Of a stretch of DNA of 64,000 bases, positions 44,135 to 56,204 are shown piece after piece (position 1 is the first letter of the stretch; each line of letters opens with the position of its first letter). Under the pieces are notes generated by a model. It was not told the origin of the DNA. It made no database searches and was given only the letters and a program-made list of their open reading frames with translations. The DNA is from Corinectria fuckeliana (lineage: Eukaryota > Ascomycota > Sordariomycetes > Hypocreales > Nectriaceae). The stretch spans positions 267,795 through 331,794 of the forward strand of contig WPDH01000138.1 of NCBI GenBank assembly GCA_019137255.1, in the 5' to 3' direction. A program made the position numbers and the translations under genes.

Positions 44135-46901
44135 TAAGAGAGGGTGCTAATACACCGGCTGTTCGATGAATGAGGAAGGGGAAAAAAGGGAAAAGAGGGA
44201 TGTGCCCAGAGAACTGCATGTAATTTTGGTAGGGCCCAGCCTGGTAGCCTTATGAGTGAAGATACCTAAGAGCCTGCCTGCATAACGGCCAACCCATTCC
44301 ATTAATGATAAGCAACCCTGACAAGCTGAACCTGCAGTCATCACCAGGGGCCTTTATGAAGTATTAGGGGAGGTGGGGAGGTACAACGGCAGTAGAGCTA
44401 CCCATGGATAAGTACTTGAATCGAGGCTTCTTAGTTGAAACCTTCCCTTTCAGTGTTTGTTCTGGAACTTGTCATTGCTAGACAAGGTTTAGTACCTGAA
44501 TGTATCGCATCCGAAGGGTTCATGATACCCTAACTCGTTCCCTAGAGAAGGAAGGCTTTGCTCACGGATGGATCAGGCTTCACGCTGAAGAAGCAACGAG
44601 CTCGTCTCATTTGGGGAGCCTGGCGAGGCACTGTAGCTCAGGCTAACATTCTCCAACAGCCCGATGGGATAGACCGCCGGCAATTTAGGGATGAGCCTGC
44701 AAAGTTGTGCATCCAAGGAATCTTATGGCATAAGTAATCTCAAGGACGAGGCACGGTAGAGATGGTGGCAGTTGACAGACGACACTCTCGGTAAGCGGTT
44801 GCCAATTAGGCTAAAAGCGGAGCACGCCACTTAGGCCAATCTATGTGTACGCTTTCTGCCTTCATTGGGGTTATACCCAATCTAACAGATCAGACTTTAT
44901 GGGTATGAGCGAGTCGAGTCTCGGCCGTCGAAAGAGAGGCTCCCGGTCTCTCTTCAAAAGCTGCGGAACCCACAGCAGAATCACAACAAAGAGCACGGGT
45001 CCTTCAGACAGTGACTTCCAACAACACCTGACCAACTGTAGTATTTCACACTCAATACGCCTATCCTAACGGCGAGGCTTTGCCGCTATCCGAAAATGTA
45101 GACGACATCAAGCAAGTCATCAGACAACCCAGACGTGAAAGGAAGCGCAGCGCTGAGTTGAAGAGGTCGAGAGCTATCCGCCGATCTATTACGTCTTCGC
45201 GTCTCTGCCTGCCGCGGCAGCCAACCAGCCTCACCCCGAAGCGACTGGCAAAGCCGGGCCGACGGCGTCTATGGCGATCCTTTTCCATGGTGGAATTAGT
45301 TGATCAGATAATGTTGCTCAACCAAGAATCTTTAACTTTTCTGCAAAGGCAGCAGTTACTGTTCAATTCCTTAGCCCAAAGACCAGCTGTTTTTTTCATG
45401 ACTGTAGCTTCGACACTGCCAACGTCTCTTGCTGCAGCTGGAATGACAGCGTCAACTGCCACAACCCCAGCAACGTTGCCCGAGCTAGGCTGCTAGGTTA
45501 GGATCCTAGGACCAAGTAACGAGCTTGACTAGACCCGACGAGACGATACTGCCGAGCAAGTTTGCGGCAGGATAGAGTCCGCCTAGAGGTTGAGAAGAAT
45601 CCGGTACGCATTGGTACGACTAGGGCAACGCGGATTATCACGCATAGACTGAGGTGACTGTGCCTTGTTCAGAGATATCAGTCGTTGGTGGCAGATAATG
45701 ATGTTTCTATGGATAATGCTTCACCTTTCCACATTCACTCAACAAGACTGGTCTACCACCGGCTCTCTCACATAGCAAACACCAACTCAACATGTTATCG
45801 AAAAACCTGTCAGTGGTGATTAGGTTCATCCCTCGTCAGCAGCGCACTAGAATCTCCGCATGCTCAACAAGATATCCTCACCGGTCTCGGATTCGCGTTT
45901 CAAGCGCACATCTACTGTCACATCGCTAAGCAAGCTTAAACTACGCTCTAGACCCCAATACGGAGACGCGAAGATTTGTCAACTAGCCTACCGGACGACA
46001 ACAATGAAAACCACCACGATGCGACGAATAGCTCTTGACTACTTCTTACTGCACAGTCTCAGTACTAGCTAAGATAGTCGCCTCGAGATGCAGTTTCATT
46101 GGCCTACCTCTTCGACTGTTCAAACCAGGTTCAGCCATCCTTCAATCTGAGACAGTGTCGAGACCTACGCTCAGCGATGCTTGAAGGCTGGGAACGACCA
46201 ACCCTAGGCAAGAGACCAAAACCACAGCTCCTCCCACCATATTTCAGAGTAAAACCTCAGCCAGCCACAAAACTGAGACTTTGCTCCAGGTTCCGGATAT
46301 CTTAAGCCGAGCACTAATCCCGTCGCAGCGGGGATACATGGCATCGGACTTTTCTTTGCCCAGTGACTGAGTCCCACCCAACATGTCACTTACAAGTTCT
46401 AGACCCAAGACGCATAATATTGTGGTTAGCTAGGTCTACTAGCTCTAAAGCTGGACAGCATCCGGAAGAGGATATTCAGGGGTATTAGCAAGGCTCGCCA
46501 AGCGAAGAAAGCCTGAAGTGTGGGCAGGCAACGCCGGGAGCTAGGATTCCCCTTGAAGTTAGTCGTTTGTTAACCAGCTGTCGGGAGGGGTGGTTTGAGT
46601 CCTCGGCTCCCCACCTCTCTGCGGGGATATTACTTATATCTTAAGACTATAATAGTAAATTAGTACTGTCTTAGGATACTATTCCCAGCACAGAATGTAC
46701 TCGCCCTGCATTGTCTATGTGTCGAGAACTGTTCAGAAACCCCCCACCCCCGCTAAGGTGCTTATATAGTTACTAGCAGTCCTCACTCTAGCCTACCTAC
46801 CTAGTTAGTCTTTCCTAACTCTACAACTAACACATACCGCTAAGCAGAAGCGCATCAGCCAGCGCATTCACGCTTCGTTCAACCTCGTCTTTCTACTATT
46901 A
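44135..46901. other. Gene-poor region with short unassigned frames
   Basis: An open frame at 45080-45496 (+, 138 codons) encodes a strongly basic N-terminal half and a hydrophobic/Thr-rich C-terminal half. A shorter frame (44845-45069) precedes it and could be a frameshifted continuation. No family was recognised, and decayed mobile-element DNA is possible. The remainder is stop-rich. A C-rich promoter-like motif lies at 46731-46764 (listed separately). Confidence 0.4.
46731..46764 (+). promoter_or_regulatory. C-rich motif shared with the 51.06-kb promoter
   Basis: TTCAGAAA, then a C-rich run, then GCTAAGGTGCTTA. A near copy lies at 51061-51093, upstream of the 2OG-Fe(II) oxygenase gene. Both copies precede a coding region on the plus strand by about 110-170 bp. 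It could be a shared promoter element or a relic of a transposon end. Confidence 0.4.
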
Positions 46902-48090
46902 GTGGCCGACGTCACCATCGCCAGCTGTGGCAAGTTTGTCCGGGTATGCGACCTTCAAGATCGGAGTATACCGAAAGTATGCCCAAGTGAGACACACAAT
47001 GCTTTGCATATAAATCTCGTCAAACCGAAAGGCAACAGATCAGCGCGAGATGCTTTTTGGCCTTGCCGCCCTCGTGGACATTGGCGTGGAGATCGATTAC
47101 AGCATGTCGACTAGGGACCTTTATGTTGCGTTCGCTGGGGGGCGTATGGTCGGACAGCTAGAAGATATCATCGAGCTGCTAGTGCATGCTGGTTTGTCTA
47201 GCAAGTCGTCCGCGCTTGGTCTGCCGAGCTATGTGCCCGATTGAGGAATATCGCCGCAACCGACAATAGTATATGGCAGCAATATCGAATTACTGGACCA
47301 AAGGGCCATCAACCTGTAGCTTTAGGAGAAGCCCTGCAAGTCAAAGGCGTGTGCTTAAGCATCATTGAGTCGACAAGCTAGCTGGGGCTTGTCCCTGGTG
47401 CGATGACGAGCGAGGAAGCAAGCGTGAGCGTGGAAGAGCGATGCCGCCGCGTCTCGGAAACTGCCCAGTACCTGATGGGCTGCGATATGAGAAATATTGT
47501 GGACGAGATTCCTCCCCAGCCTCTCACCTGGAATCGATACAGCGATGGGACGCCCTTGTTGGTTACCGTGCTAGATCTCTTCAAGCTTTCGTATATGCAG
47601 GGTTCACAATATCCTTCGTCCCACGACGTGGCATCGCTTATCCATTCCTTCTTCCTCTCGGGGGGGAAATTCCCTTTACCAGCTGAGAGCGCTGACGCCA
47701 CTAGCACTGTCGGGTCGTACCCGGGTCTTATCCAGAGTGTGTGAAAATAACAGGACTGAGACACTCAACCGGGACGACATCCTTCGGGAGGCCGCGTATC
47801 ATTTCCAGGGACCGGCCTTCAGCAACAGCCTCTTAGAGGATGAAGCCGAGCCTCGTGGAGGTTTCGACAGACATGTGTACCTTCGAACCATGGACTGCCG
47901 CCTGGGATACGCAGGGAGAGGCGTCCAAGCCGGCGATGTTATCTACATGATAGGGTCTTGTGAGCACCTGGCGGTCCTGTGGCCAGTGGATAACCACCTT
48001 GTGTTTTCATGCAGTGCCATGTCGTGGGATTTGGAGGTGCGGGCTGTTTTCATTGGGAGGAGCGGGATGGCAAGATTGAGACCATCGTGA
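46902..48090 (+). pseudogene. Fragmentary HET (heterokaryon-incompatibility) family gene
   Basis: Pieces of a HET protein appear in order but in different frames. First, LFGLAALVDIGVEIDYSMS with LPSYVPD, the conserved block that normally ends PDW; here TGA takes the Trp position. Next comes GHQPVALGEALQVKGVCL, TAG, then PGAMTSEEASVSVEER. Last, RTMDCRLGYAGRGVQAGDVIYMIG, the typical C-terminal beta-region of HET proteins. The N-terminal catalytic-like HET domain itself is not seen. The frame changes and at least two stops indicate a pseudogene. HET genes control vegetative incompatibility and often sit in variable regions. The 3' end faces the invertase gene, 250 bp away. Confidence 0.62.
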
Positions 48091-48343
48091 TCAAATAATG
48101 GGCTGCTATGACAAGGCACGCAAGAGTTGTGCATGTAACACAAGAATCGAAAAGGTGCTTTAAGTGACAGACAACTAGATCACATATTTACAGTGCATCC
48201 TCGTAGCCTGGGGGCCATCTCCATCACACAATGCGATAACAGACAATAGCCTAGTGATGTATAGTTGACGCAGTCGCGAGCCTAACGATATTTCATCGAA
48301 ATTCTTTAAAAATTAAGAGAGCGTACGTCAAAACTCTAATTCC

Positions 48344-50124
48344 TCACGGACGACCATATATTTGCTTTGCCTTGTTTGAACTCGCAGTCCGATTGCCATA
48401 CACCAGCCCATCATCCTCATTCTTCATGGTTTCCCACGCACTCTCCAGAGCATGAACCCTCAGGCTGACCTCGACATCTCCCGGCAAGTCAGCTGTGCTG
48501 AATACCATTAGTGATAAAGGTTGCGTCGTGAAGAAGGTGTTTGTCGCGCTGTCCACGCCCCCGTCGATAAAGACCTCTAGAATAGACCGATCAATCACGC
48601 CGCTGAAGCTCCACGAGTCGCGGTTCGTCGACAGGCTGTTGGTCGAGAACTTGTCCGTGAAGAAGACATTGTCGAAGCCCCGCGCGCCGCCGCGGTTGAT
48701 GAAGAAGGGCGTGTCACCGCCGAAGTAGTAACCGCCATTGATGTATTCGCCCGTCAGTGGGCTCAAGAAGGTGAAATTCATGGTCGCCGTTGCTGAAATG
48801 CCAGTTTCGGGGATGCCAGTTACATTGACCTCCCAATAGAGCGCCTGCGATTCGACATCTGAGTAGTCTACGGTGAGTGTCCCGTTTCCGAGACTATCGT
48901 TAGAGGCGAGCTCACGGCCCATGATGGGACTCAAGTCATAAGGTCTCGAGACCAGCTTCCAGCCGACACGCTCCGCCTTGGTTAAATAGTTTTCACGAGG
49001 AAGACTCATGACGCTGCGCCAGCCCTCGTCGCTGGTGGGAATCACCTGGGTGTACTGCCAGTTGGACGCCCAGGCAATGGACACGGGGTACTCGTCGTCA
49101 GAAAGGCCGTAGAACCACTGTCCGGCGTAGTTGTCTTTGCCAAAGTCGGCAATTCGAGTAGCCGCGTCGACAGCCTCAAAGTGTGTGCCGTTGAACGTGC
49201 CGGGGTGGTACTCGGTGATGGAGCCTCCAAGCGGCGCTCCGGGGTTGATGCTGATGGCCATGAGCCACATATCATCCTGCTTCTCACCACCCTCGTCCAC
49301 GTACGGGATGCGGATCATGTTTGGGCACTCGTACTGCAGACCGAGAAGCCCATGGTGTGAGAAGTTGCTCGTGGCTGTCCATTCCTTTAGATCCGGCGAT
49401 GTGAAGATGCCAATGGCAAAGTCATGGGGGTAGGCGACAACCATGACCCACGAGTCCTCGTGTCGAATGACCTTGGGGTCACGGAACTGCGACGAAGTAC
49501 TGTCGATGACGGGGTTTTTCTTGTAAGGTGTGAAGGTGTATCCACCATCTCGCGAGTAGGCGATGGCCTGAGTCTGTGGCCCAGGCTTACCATCCGGGTA
49601 TGCTGCCAGAGTCTACTCATTGTAAGCCACTCAACGTCCATCTAACATTGATTAATTGGTTTAACACGACTCACATAAATTGCAACAACACCATTGTCCT
49701 GGTCCGGGAAGAAGCCCGACGTGTTGTTCACGTCAACAACCGCACTTCCCGAGAAGATGAAGACATCATCTTCGGGCGGGAACAGCGCAATGGGCTGATT
49801 GGTCCAGTGGTACAAGTCGTCCGACGTGGCATGTCCCCAGTGCTGATTGCCTGCGACCATGCCACTCGGGTTGTACTGGTAGTACAGATGCCAGGTGCCG
49901 TTGCTATCGCGGAACATGCCATTGGGGTCGTTCATGAAGTGCTGAGGCGGGGAGAAATGGATCTGGGGGCGGTAGGCGCCATCATAATCGCCGACGATGG
50001 GTGTGCCGGTGGGAATATCGACACGGCTGGATGTAGCTGAAGCGGTGGAGGAGGAGCTCCGGGCATGACACAGCCCATGCAGCTGGGCGAGACCAACAAG
50101 GGTCGACAGAAGGAGATTCTTCAT
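48344..50124 (-). CDS. Secreted GH32 invertase / fructan hydrolase
   Basis: A 572-aa extracellular enzyme hydrolysing sucrose, inulin or related fructans. Exons are 50124-49675 and 49612-48344, with a 62-nt intron (GTGAGT donor), phase 0. The signal peptide is about residues 1-21. The five-blade propeller carries the nucleophile D66 in MNDPNG (64-69), the transition-state stabiliser in RDP (194-196), and the acid/base Glu in YECPNM (E245). The C-terminal beta-sandwich follows (SWSFSGVIDRSILEVFIDGG). There are several N-glycosylation sites. Length and motif spacing are normal and the gene is intact. TTATATAA about 67 bp upstream is a good TATA box. Whether it is an invertase or an exo-inulinase cannot be decided from these motifs. 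Confidence 0.95.
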
Positions 50125-50189
50125 GATGGAATTGTTAAGAAGGGAGCACTGAACTTGGAGTTATTTTCCCGCTCCCATTTCCAGCCGGG

Positions 50190-50197
50190 TTATATAA
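50190..50197 (-). promoter_or_regulatory. TATA box of the GH32 gene
   Basis: TTATATAA lies 66-73 bp upstream of the start codon at 50124. Confidence 0.5.
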
Positions 50198-51199
50198 GGA
50201 TCCGGTCAATGAACTAGCTTGGGAACTAAGCCATCGGCTCTTTTTTGCTCATCTGACATGCCCTTCCGAGCAGACCGGTCAGAAAACTGCAGTCTTCTCT
50301 CGGGCATTCGTTGACAGGGCTCCCTGCGTGGCCCGTTCATCGTGACATAGCTACTTCATCAGCTGGGCTCATTGGCGTCTTGGCCTGCGCCCGGCTTGGG
50401 AAACTAGCAGACAATTGTCCAACCAGCGTAAAAGACGAGTTGGAAAGGTGGGTTGAAATGGGGAAGAACATTAAGGTTTTAACCCCAGCCGAGGCGCGGG
50501 GCCGCGGGCCGATTAGAGAATTAGAGACGGAGCTGGCTTTGTCAACTGCTGCAGTGAGTGACTCTCTGAAGCAAACTCGGGAGCGAGTCAACACTGGGAG
50601 AATCTGCAGCAATTGTTAACTCGGATTTGAACTGTTAGTTGTCATTAAAGTATGAGAAGCTGATACGTGCCAGGCTCGGTTATTGAGCTCGTAGTTTGGT
50701 GCCTCAAGCTCCCCTTCGCTTGGGACCGTCCGTATGAGGATGGCGGCCTACTTCAACTGTTTCACTCGAATGCCATTTTCTAGATGCTTCGTAGGGTAGG
50801 ACTTAGAAACATTCTAGTGACCCGGGTTGAATGGATATTATAGCTCCAAGGGTTAGTTGCTATATGCGGCTTTCGCAGCATCATGGTTCCCATCCAATCT
50901 GTGAAGTGCTTATTGTTTAGAAGCTTCTCCAACTCCTCAGTTGCGATGATGCTGCTTACACAGTAATCACTAGGAGGGCTAAATACAGTGCCTTTCACTC
51001 CCGAGGGAGGCCTTGCACAAAGTAATTATATGACAACCCCGTAGGCCTATCTCAGAGCTCTGTCCAGAACCCCCCCTCCCGCTAAGGCATCCTTGCAATT
51101 AGCAACGCGTCGCGCTCTACAAGGTACACCTTTTCAAAACGCGTCCCAGCAACGCTTCATCTTCACGTCTTAGCTTGTCTTGTCTCCAAACAGCTAATC
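50198..51199. other. Divergent spacer between the invertase and the 2OG oxygenase
   Basis: An open frame at 50311-50619 (+, about 100 codons, no ATG) has a helical-looking composition but no recognised family; it is not called as a gene. The C-rich motif at 51061-51093 is the second copy of the element at 46.73 kb. Confidence 0.4.
51061..51093 (+). promoter_or_regulatory. C-rich motif, second copy
   Basis: TGTCCAGAA, a C/T run, then GCTAAGGCAT, about 107-139 bp upstream of ATG 51200. It matches the motif at 46731-46764 in order and spacing, with C-tract length differing slightly. Confidence 0.4.
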
Positions 51200-54100
51200 A
51201 TGACATCCACTCAAGGACACACGCATGCCAACGCTCAAAGCGTTACCAACGACCATGATTCTACGTTCAAGCAAGACCTCCTCGACGCTCTCTTGAGCAT
51301 CCAGACGACAGGATCCTTTGCATCGTTCCAACCGCTGAGCGAGACGCCACCTGCCGGGCTCTTTGTCAATGGCGTCGGCGACATCGCGATGCCGTTGGGC
51401 GAGTCCCAGGCGCGCCAGATGATCGCGTCGGCTCGCCAAGCGCCATACGGCAAAGGAAGCGACACCATTGTCGACACGTCAGTGCGGAATACGTGGGAGT
51501 TGGACGCGGACCAGTTCACCTTCAAGGACCCGGCGTGGCCAGGTTTCATCCAGAGCCTGTGCGCTTTTGTTGCTGAGGATCTGGGTATCGAGGCGACTAT
51601 CCGGGCTGAGGTTTACAAGATGCTCGTGTACGAGAAGGGTGCCATGTTCAAGGCACACACCGAGTAAGTTCTCCCGAGTCCACAGTCAGCGGTGATGCCT
51701 CTGACAGGTACCTACGTAGCACTGAGAAGATCCCCGGCATGTTTGGCACTCTCATCGTCTGCTTGCCGTCGCCGCACCAAGGCGGCGAGGTGTTGCTCAA
51801 GCACTGCGGCGAGAAAAAGCTCTTCAAGACGTCCGAGGCCCCGCAGTCGTTTGCCTGCTGGTACTCGGACGTATCGCACGAGGTTCTCCCTGTTACGTCC
51901 GGCTACCGCTGGGTCGTGACATACAACCTGGCCATCGACTTGGCAGAGGCACGTCCATCAGCAGGTCTGCAGCGGTCCGAGACCCAAGCCCTCCGCTCCA
52001 CGCTGGGACGGTGGCTCGCCAAAGATGTCCGGTCGCGCGAGAGCAAATACGTCTACCACGTGCTCGACCACGATTACACGGAAGCTAGCATTTCCCTCGA
52101 GGCGTTGAAGGCGGAAGACCTAGCTCGGGTCCAGGTTTTGAAAGACATATGCAGCGAGTTCCCCGTCGAGATCTTCCTCGCGCTGCTGGAGAAGGAGGAG
52201 ATGGGAAGCTGCGAGCACGACCACTGGAACACTCGGCGGCGCGGATACCGGTACGGTGGCTACTATGAAGACGAAGACGAGGATGAAGACGACGAGGATG
52301 AAGAAGACCATCATTATCTTGAGGAGGTCTTCCAGACGATCTATACAGTCAAGACTGTTGTTGACTTGGAAGGTCGCGTTGTGACACAGGATCTACAGCT
52401 CGACGAAGACGACATCCTTGAAGAGAATTGCTTTGAGGGCCTCGAAGCGGAAGAGCAGTATGAAGGGTACATGGGAAACTCCGGGCCAACAGCGACACAC
52501 TGGTACCGCGTCGCGGTAAGGCACCTCTTTCCCCTGACAATGACATATTCTCATCTCAAACTTAGGCCGTCGTCATCGTCCCTCACGAATCAGTCACCTC
52601 CTTCTTCAAATCCCACGACCCGTACGGGTATACCGCATCGTCACAAGCCAACCTCCAGTCACAGATCGGCTACTTCGCCCGAGCGTGCTTGCGGCCACAG
52701 GCCCCGGACTCTTCCCTCACCGCGTTAGTGGAGCTCTGTGAGCAAGCATGGAAAAGCCGGTCCAGCACGCTGTACAGTTACAGCTCACAAGGACCGCCGA
52801 TTGATGGCGAGGGCATTCGTGACGTCCTCAAGGTTGCTATCCAGCGGGGACGATATGCATTCTTTGAAGAGGGTGCTGTCAACCACAACGGCCTTTTGCC
52901 GCTAGACTTTTTCACCTGGTTACGACAGTGGTTAGGGACTACCGATGGTGATGCCAGCTCTAGGTTCAATGCTGTTCAAAAAGGGTATGTTTGGCACTGA
53001 ATTAATCTAGTTCTTTCGGAAGCTGACTACGGTAGACTGACCTCTGCCGTTTCGTCGTACCCTCACTTTGCCGACCAGTTCCGGGCCATCGCCAATTTCG
53101 TGCCCATTTCCAACGACGGTTCAGCCTTGAATGCTACTTGCACTCCCGACTCTGTCCTAGCTTGGGCTCGTGAAACGCTCCAATCCTGCCTGGAAGCCTG
53201 TGCATCCAAAACCCTTGGCAAAGACGATGGACCCGCCATGGTTGACCTCGCCCTGTATTTCAACGAGCCCTTTGTTTTTCTCTCGGAAACGTGAGTAAAA
53301 CCGTTCCTCGATTGCCATTGTTTGTACGATACTGATCAACATCGCAGTGTGGTGTCTACAGTTGACAAGAAATATAATGCCACGGCATTCGTCCTTGGAT
53401 TCCTAGCACGGCTGCGAGAGCAAGGTACCAAGGGGAACCTTCCTACGGAACAGTCTATGCAGCTTCATCGGACGATGGCGAGAACCTTCAACACTTTGAC
53501 TGATTTTGCCCAGGTACACAGCGACGTTGGAGTTCAGCTCACATCCAAAAGGACACGCCCCAACACCTCCGTACAGTCTCCATGGGATGACTTCCGAACT
53601 ACCATCGAGCACAAGGCAATGGTCGACTACTTCTCTACCATGATTCAGACAAGCACAGCAACAGATGACCTCATACAACCGCTCATCTGCAAAATCGTGG
53701 CTGACGCGCCCCGGATGACAGCCATCGAGTTGCATGTCCTATGGCTTCCCTTCCTTCGCGCTCTCATACCTGTCCTCGTCTCTAGCACCATACCCTTGAC
53801 CACCCCAATCTATCAACAGCTTTTTCTCGCCATCCTAACGGCCTACAACACCATATACGTACGTCGCGAGCCTCCCCGTGATAGGAACCTAGCACGGCCC
53901 AGGGTGCACTGCTCCTGTGCGGACTGCGAGCGTCTGAACGCGTTTCTTGTCAGTGCAACGGCGAATGTTGGTCGCTTCGCCGTGAACAAGAAACGGCGTG
54001 GGCACTTGCACCAAAGCCTCACCTCCGCTGGAATCGACTGCACTCATGAGACGGAACGGATAGGCTCGCCTCAGACGTTGGTGGTAACCAAGACATTCCG

Positions 54101-54368
54101 GCTCAATGCCGAGCAACGCCGACGCTGGTGCGGGCGGCGGGCGAAAGCAGCCGAGCAGTTTAGTTGGTTCAAACAGGATGACCTCAAACTGCTGCTAGGG
54201 CTGGAATACTCAAAGATTGTCAACGTGGAGGAAATGTCGTTGGCTCGTGTTCCAGTCACGACGCCATTTTCAACAACGCCACGGGCAGTTCCATCTCCGT
54301 TAGTAGCCAGGACGAAGCGGAAGTTGTCTTCAGCGGAAGTTGAGGTCATTGATTTGACCAGCGATTAA
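51200..54368 (+). CDS. Large fungal 2-oxoglutarate / Fe(II)-dependent oxygenase (prolyl-hydroxylase-like)
   Basis: A 984-aa protein with five exons: 51200-51663, 51720-52515, 52566-52984, 53036-53290 and 53348-54368 (2955 nt, phases consistent, introns 50-57 nt). The P4H-like dioxygenase fold lies at about residues 110-240. Iron ligands are H153 and D155 (KAHTD, with the Asp codon split by intron 1) and H208 (SDVSHEVLP). R218 in GYRW binds 2-oxoglutarate. A Glu/Asp-rich acidic tract (about residues 330-350) follows, then ~600 residues of helical sequence conserved in this fungal family but without a named function. The C-terminus has a Cys-rich patch (HCSCADCERL) and a basic KRKLSSAEVEVIDLTSD tail, suggesting nuclear or nucleic-acid context. 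The substrate is unknown; the family is common and multicopy in ascomycetes. Intact. Confidence 0.93.
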
Positions 54369-56204
54369 GATGGTTGCAGACTTGCAGTAGCCAAGGTTGC
54401 CACGGACTAAAGCCAGTGAGGTCTGGTATAATATGTAAGGAGAAAAGTCTTAGTAGGATTATCGTAAATATTTGTCTAGGGTTTCTCGTCTGAGATGAAT
54501 CTTCACTCTTTCATTATCATTTATAAAACTGTTTCTCATATTGCTCTAGAGGCAGAACCTGATGAGTAGCATCACCAAGTCGAGTAATTGTAGTGCCAGC
54601 ACTGCAAAAGTCTTCAAACACAGCCTCAAGTTTGCAAGACACTAGAATCCATATCAATGCAAATATTACAGGGTAGTCAGGGCTGCGATATCCCAGGCAT
54701 CGAGTGCAGCAACAGCCCATATATATGCCCCATCAGATGCTCTCAAACATCAGTTATGCTCATGACCAACCCTCGGTCGTCTTCTCAGGTGACAAGGAGC
54801 AGTTATTCATGACAAGTATCGTGCTACTATGTGCACTCGTGTGTATGTCAGCATTCGACATCTCCTTATTCCCGCTCGCCCACCTAGGAAAAGCCCCCTC
54901 CCGTAAGACTGGTACGCGATATTGCGAAGATGCTCAGGCTCTGCTAGAGTTAACTGGATCTCTCATATTGATACTTGATACTTAAATTGCTTTCCCGGCT
55001 TAGGAGACTTGCATATACCTCAACGCCGATTGAACGAATCACTAACGCTAGGCATAGCACTCTGCCAACGTTTTTATTAAGTGCCACTACAACATTCTCA
55101 CGCAAGCCACTCATAGTGTCCTCGACATCAACATAGGTATATGGTTGCATGCAATTCGGATACAAGTCTCGCAGGCTTTCAGTTCAGTGGTAAAGATTAG
55201 CATTACGCCCCTTTTAATAGGAATGAGTTGCAGTTTTCTCATAGTGGACAATGTTCAGCTATGGCATGCTAGCCCTTGGTATGCGTGGACCTGATGTCTC
55301 TGTATCTGTTACCCCCCGAAGCAAAAAAAATGTGTCCGACTTAGCTATCTTGTTTGTCAGGTGTATAACTAAATGCAATGTTTTGCTGAGGTAATTGACT
55401 CTAAACTGGGCATATCTCACTCACAAGAATGTGTTAAACGGATATAGCATGCTCCTTAAATAAATTGCGTTGCGCCCACATTTTCCCCTCGCCTATGCCA
55501 ATAACTAGAGTCCAGCCAATAAAAAGGGCAGGCTTTGACTTCGGGCTGTCTTGCCTCTGGCAACCTTGATCTCAGTTTGACCACCATACACAACCAGGAG
55601 CCGGTAGACTGAGGTAGTAACGCACCACCTGCAGCCAGGCCTTGCATATGCTAGTTTCTTGGCTAAGGTGACCTATGACTATCATGCTATTTATTTTCGG
55701 ACCTGCAAGGTAACATGGCCAGTTGCGTCAGACAAGCACGCGATCGCCTAACCCAAAATGGCCAGCACTATTGCGTGAGTTGCAACTCAACCATGGTCGT
55801 AGACTCGTGGGAACCGAAAAAAAACAAAGGAGAGAGTTATGCCGCGGTGCCAAATCACACGTTACTCAGGAGGAGAATACCGGGGCCCCTACGCGGTCGA
55901 ATGAGAACTCGTCTGCCAGCACATCAATGGAGTATACGGAACGATCTGCGTTTCGGGAGTTGTCTATACGAGCGAATAAACTCCCTGTTAACCCTCTTCA
56001 ATGCAACATCGTATTTTCCGAAATGGCTGTTGTACCAATCATCGACTAAGAGGGGCTACTTAAACCGAAGCAATACTCCTGTTTGACTTGTTACCCTGGA
56101 AGCAAAAAAAGAGATATAAACCATCGTCAGCGCCACCCACCCAGCAGCATCTTCGCATCTTCGCATCGTTAACTGAGCCAAGACACAGTGCTGAATTGGT
56201 CACT
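54369..56204. other. Intergenic region
   Basis: AT-richer spacer. Overlapping open frames at 55715-56086 have no recognisable domain and sit in the GH16 upstream region. Nothing is supported. Confidence 0.5.

Noticed and set aside
45080..45496. 138-codon basic protein frame
   Set aside because: The ATG and length are acceptable, but there is no family, splice partner or codon evidence. Reported only as an unassigned frame within the gene-poor region.
50311..50619. About 100-codon plus-strand frame in the invertase promoter
   Set aside because: No ATG start, no recognised family, and it sits in a regulatory spacer. It might be a remnant but cannot be supported.
55715..56086. Overlapping 108- and 123-codon frames upstream of GH16
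   Set aside because: Both frames are open only by chance; no domain or convincing start, and they run into the GH16 leader.
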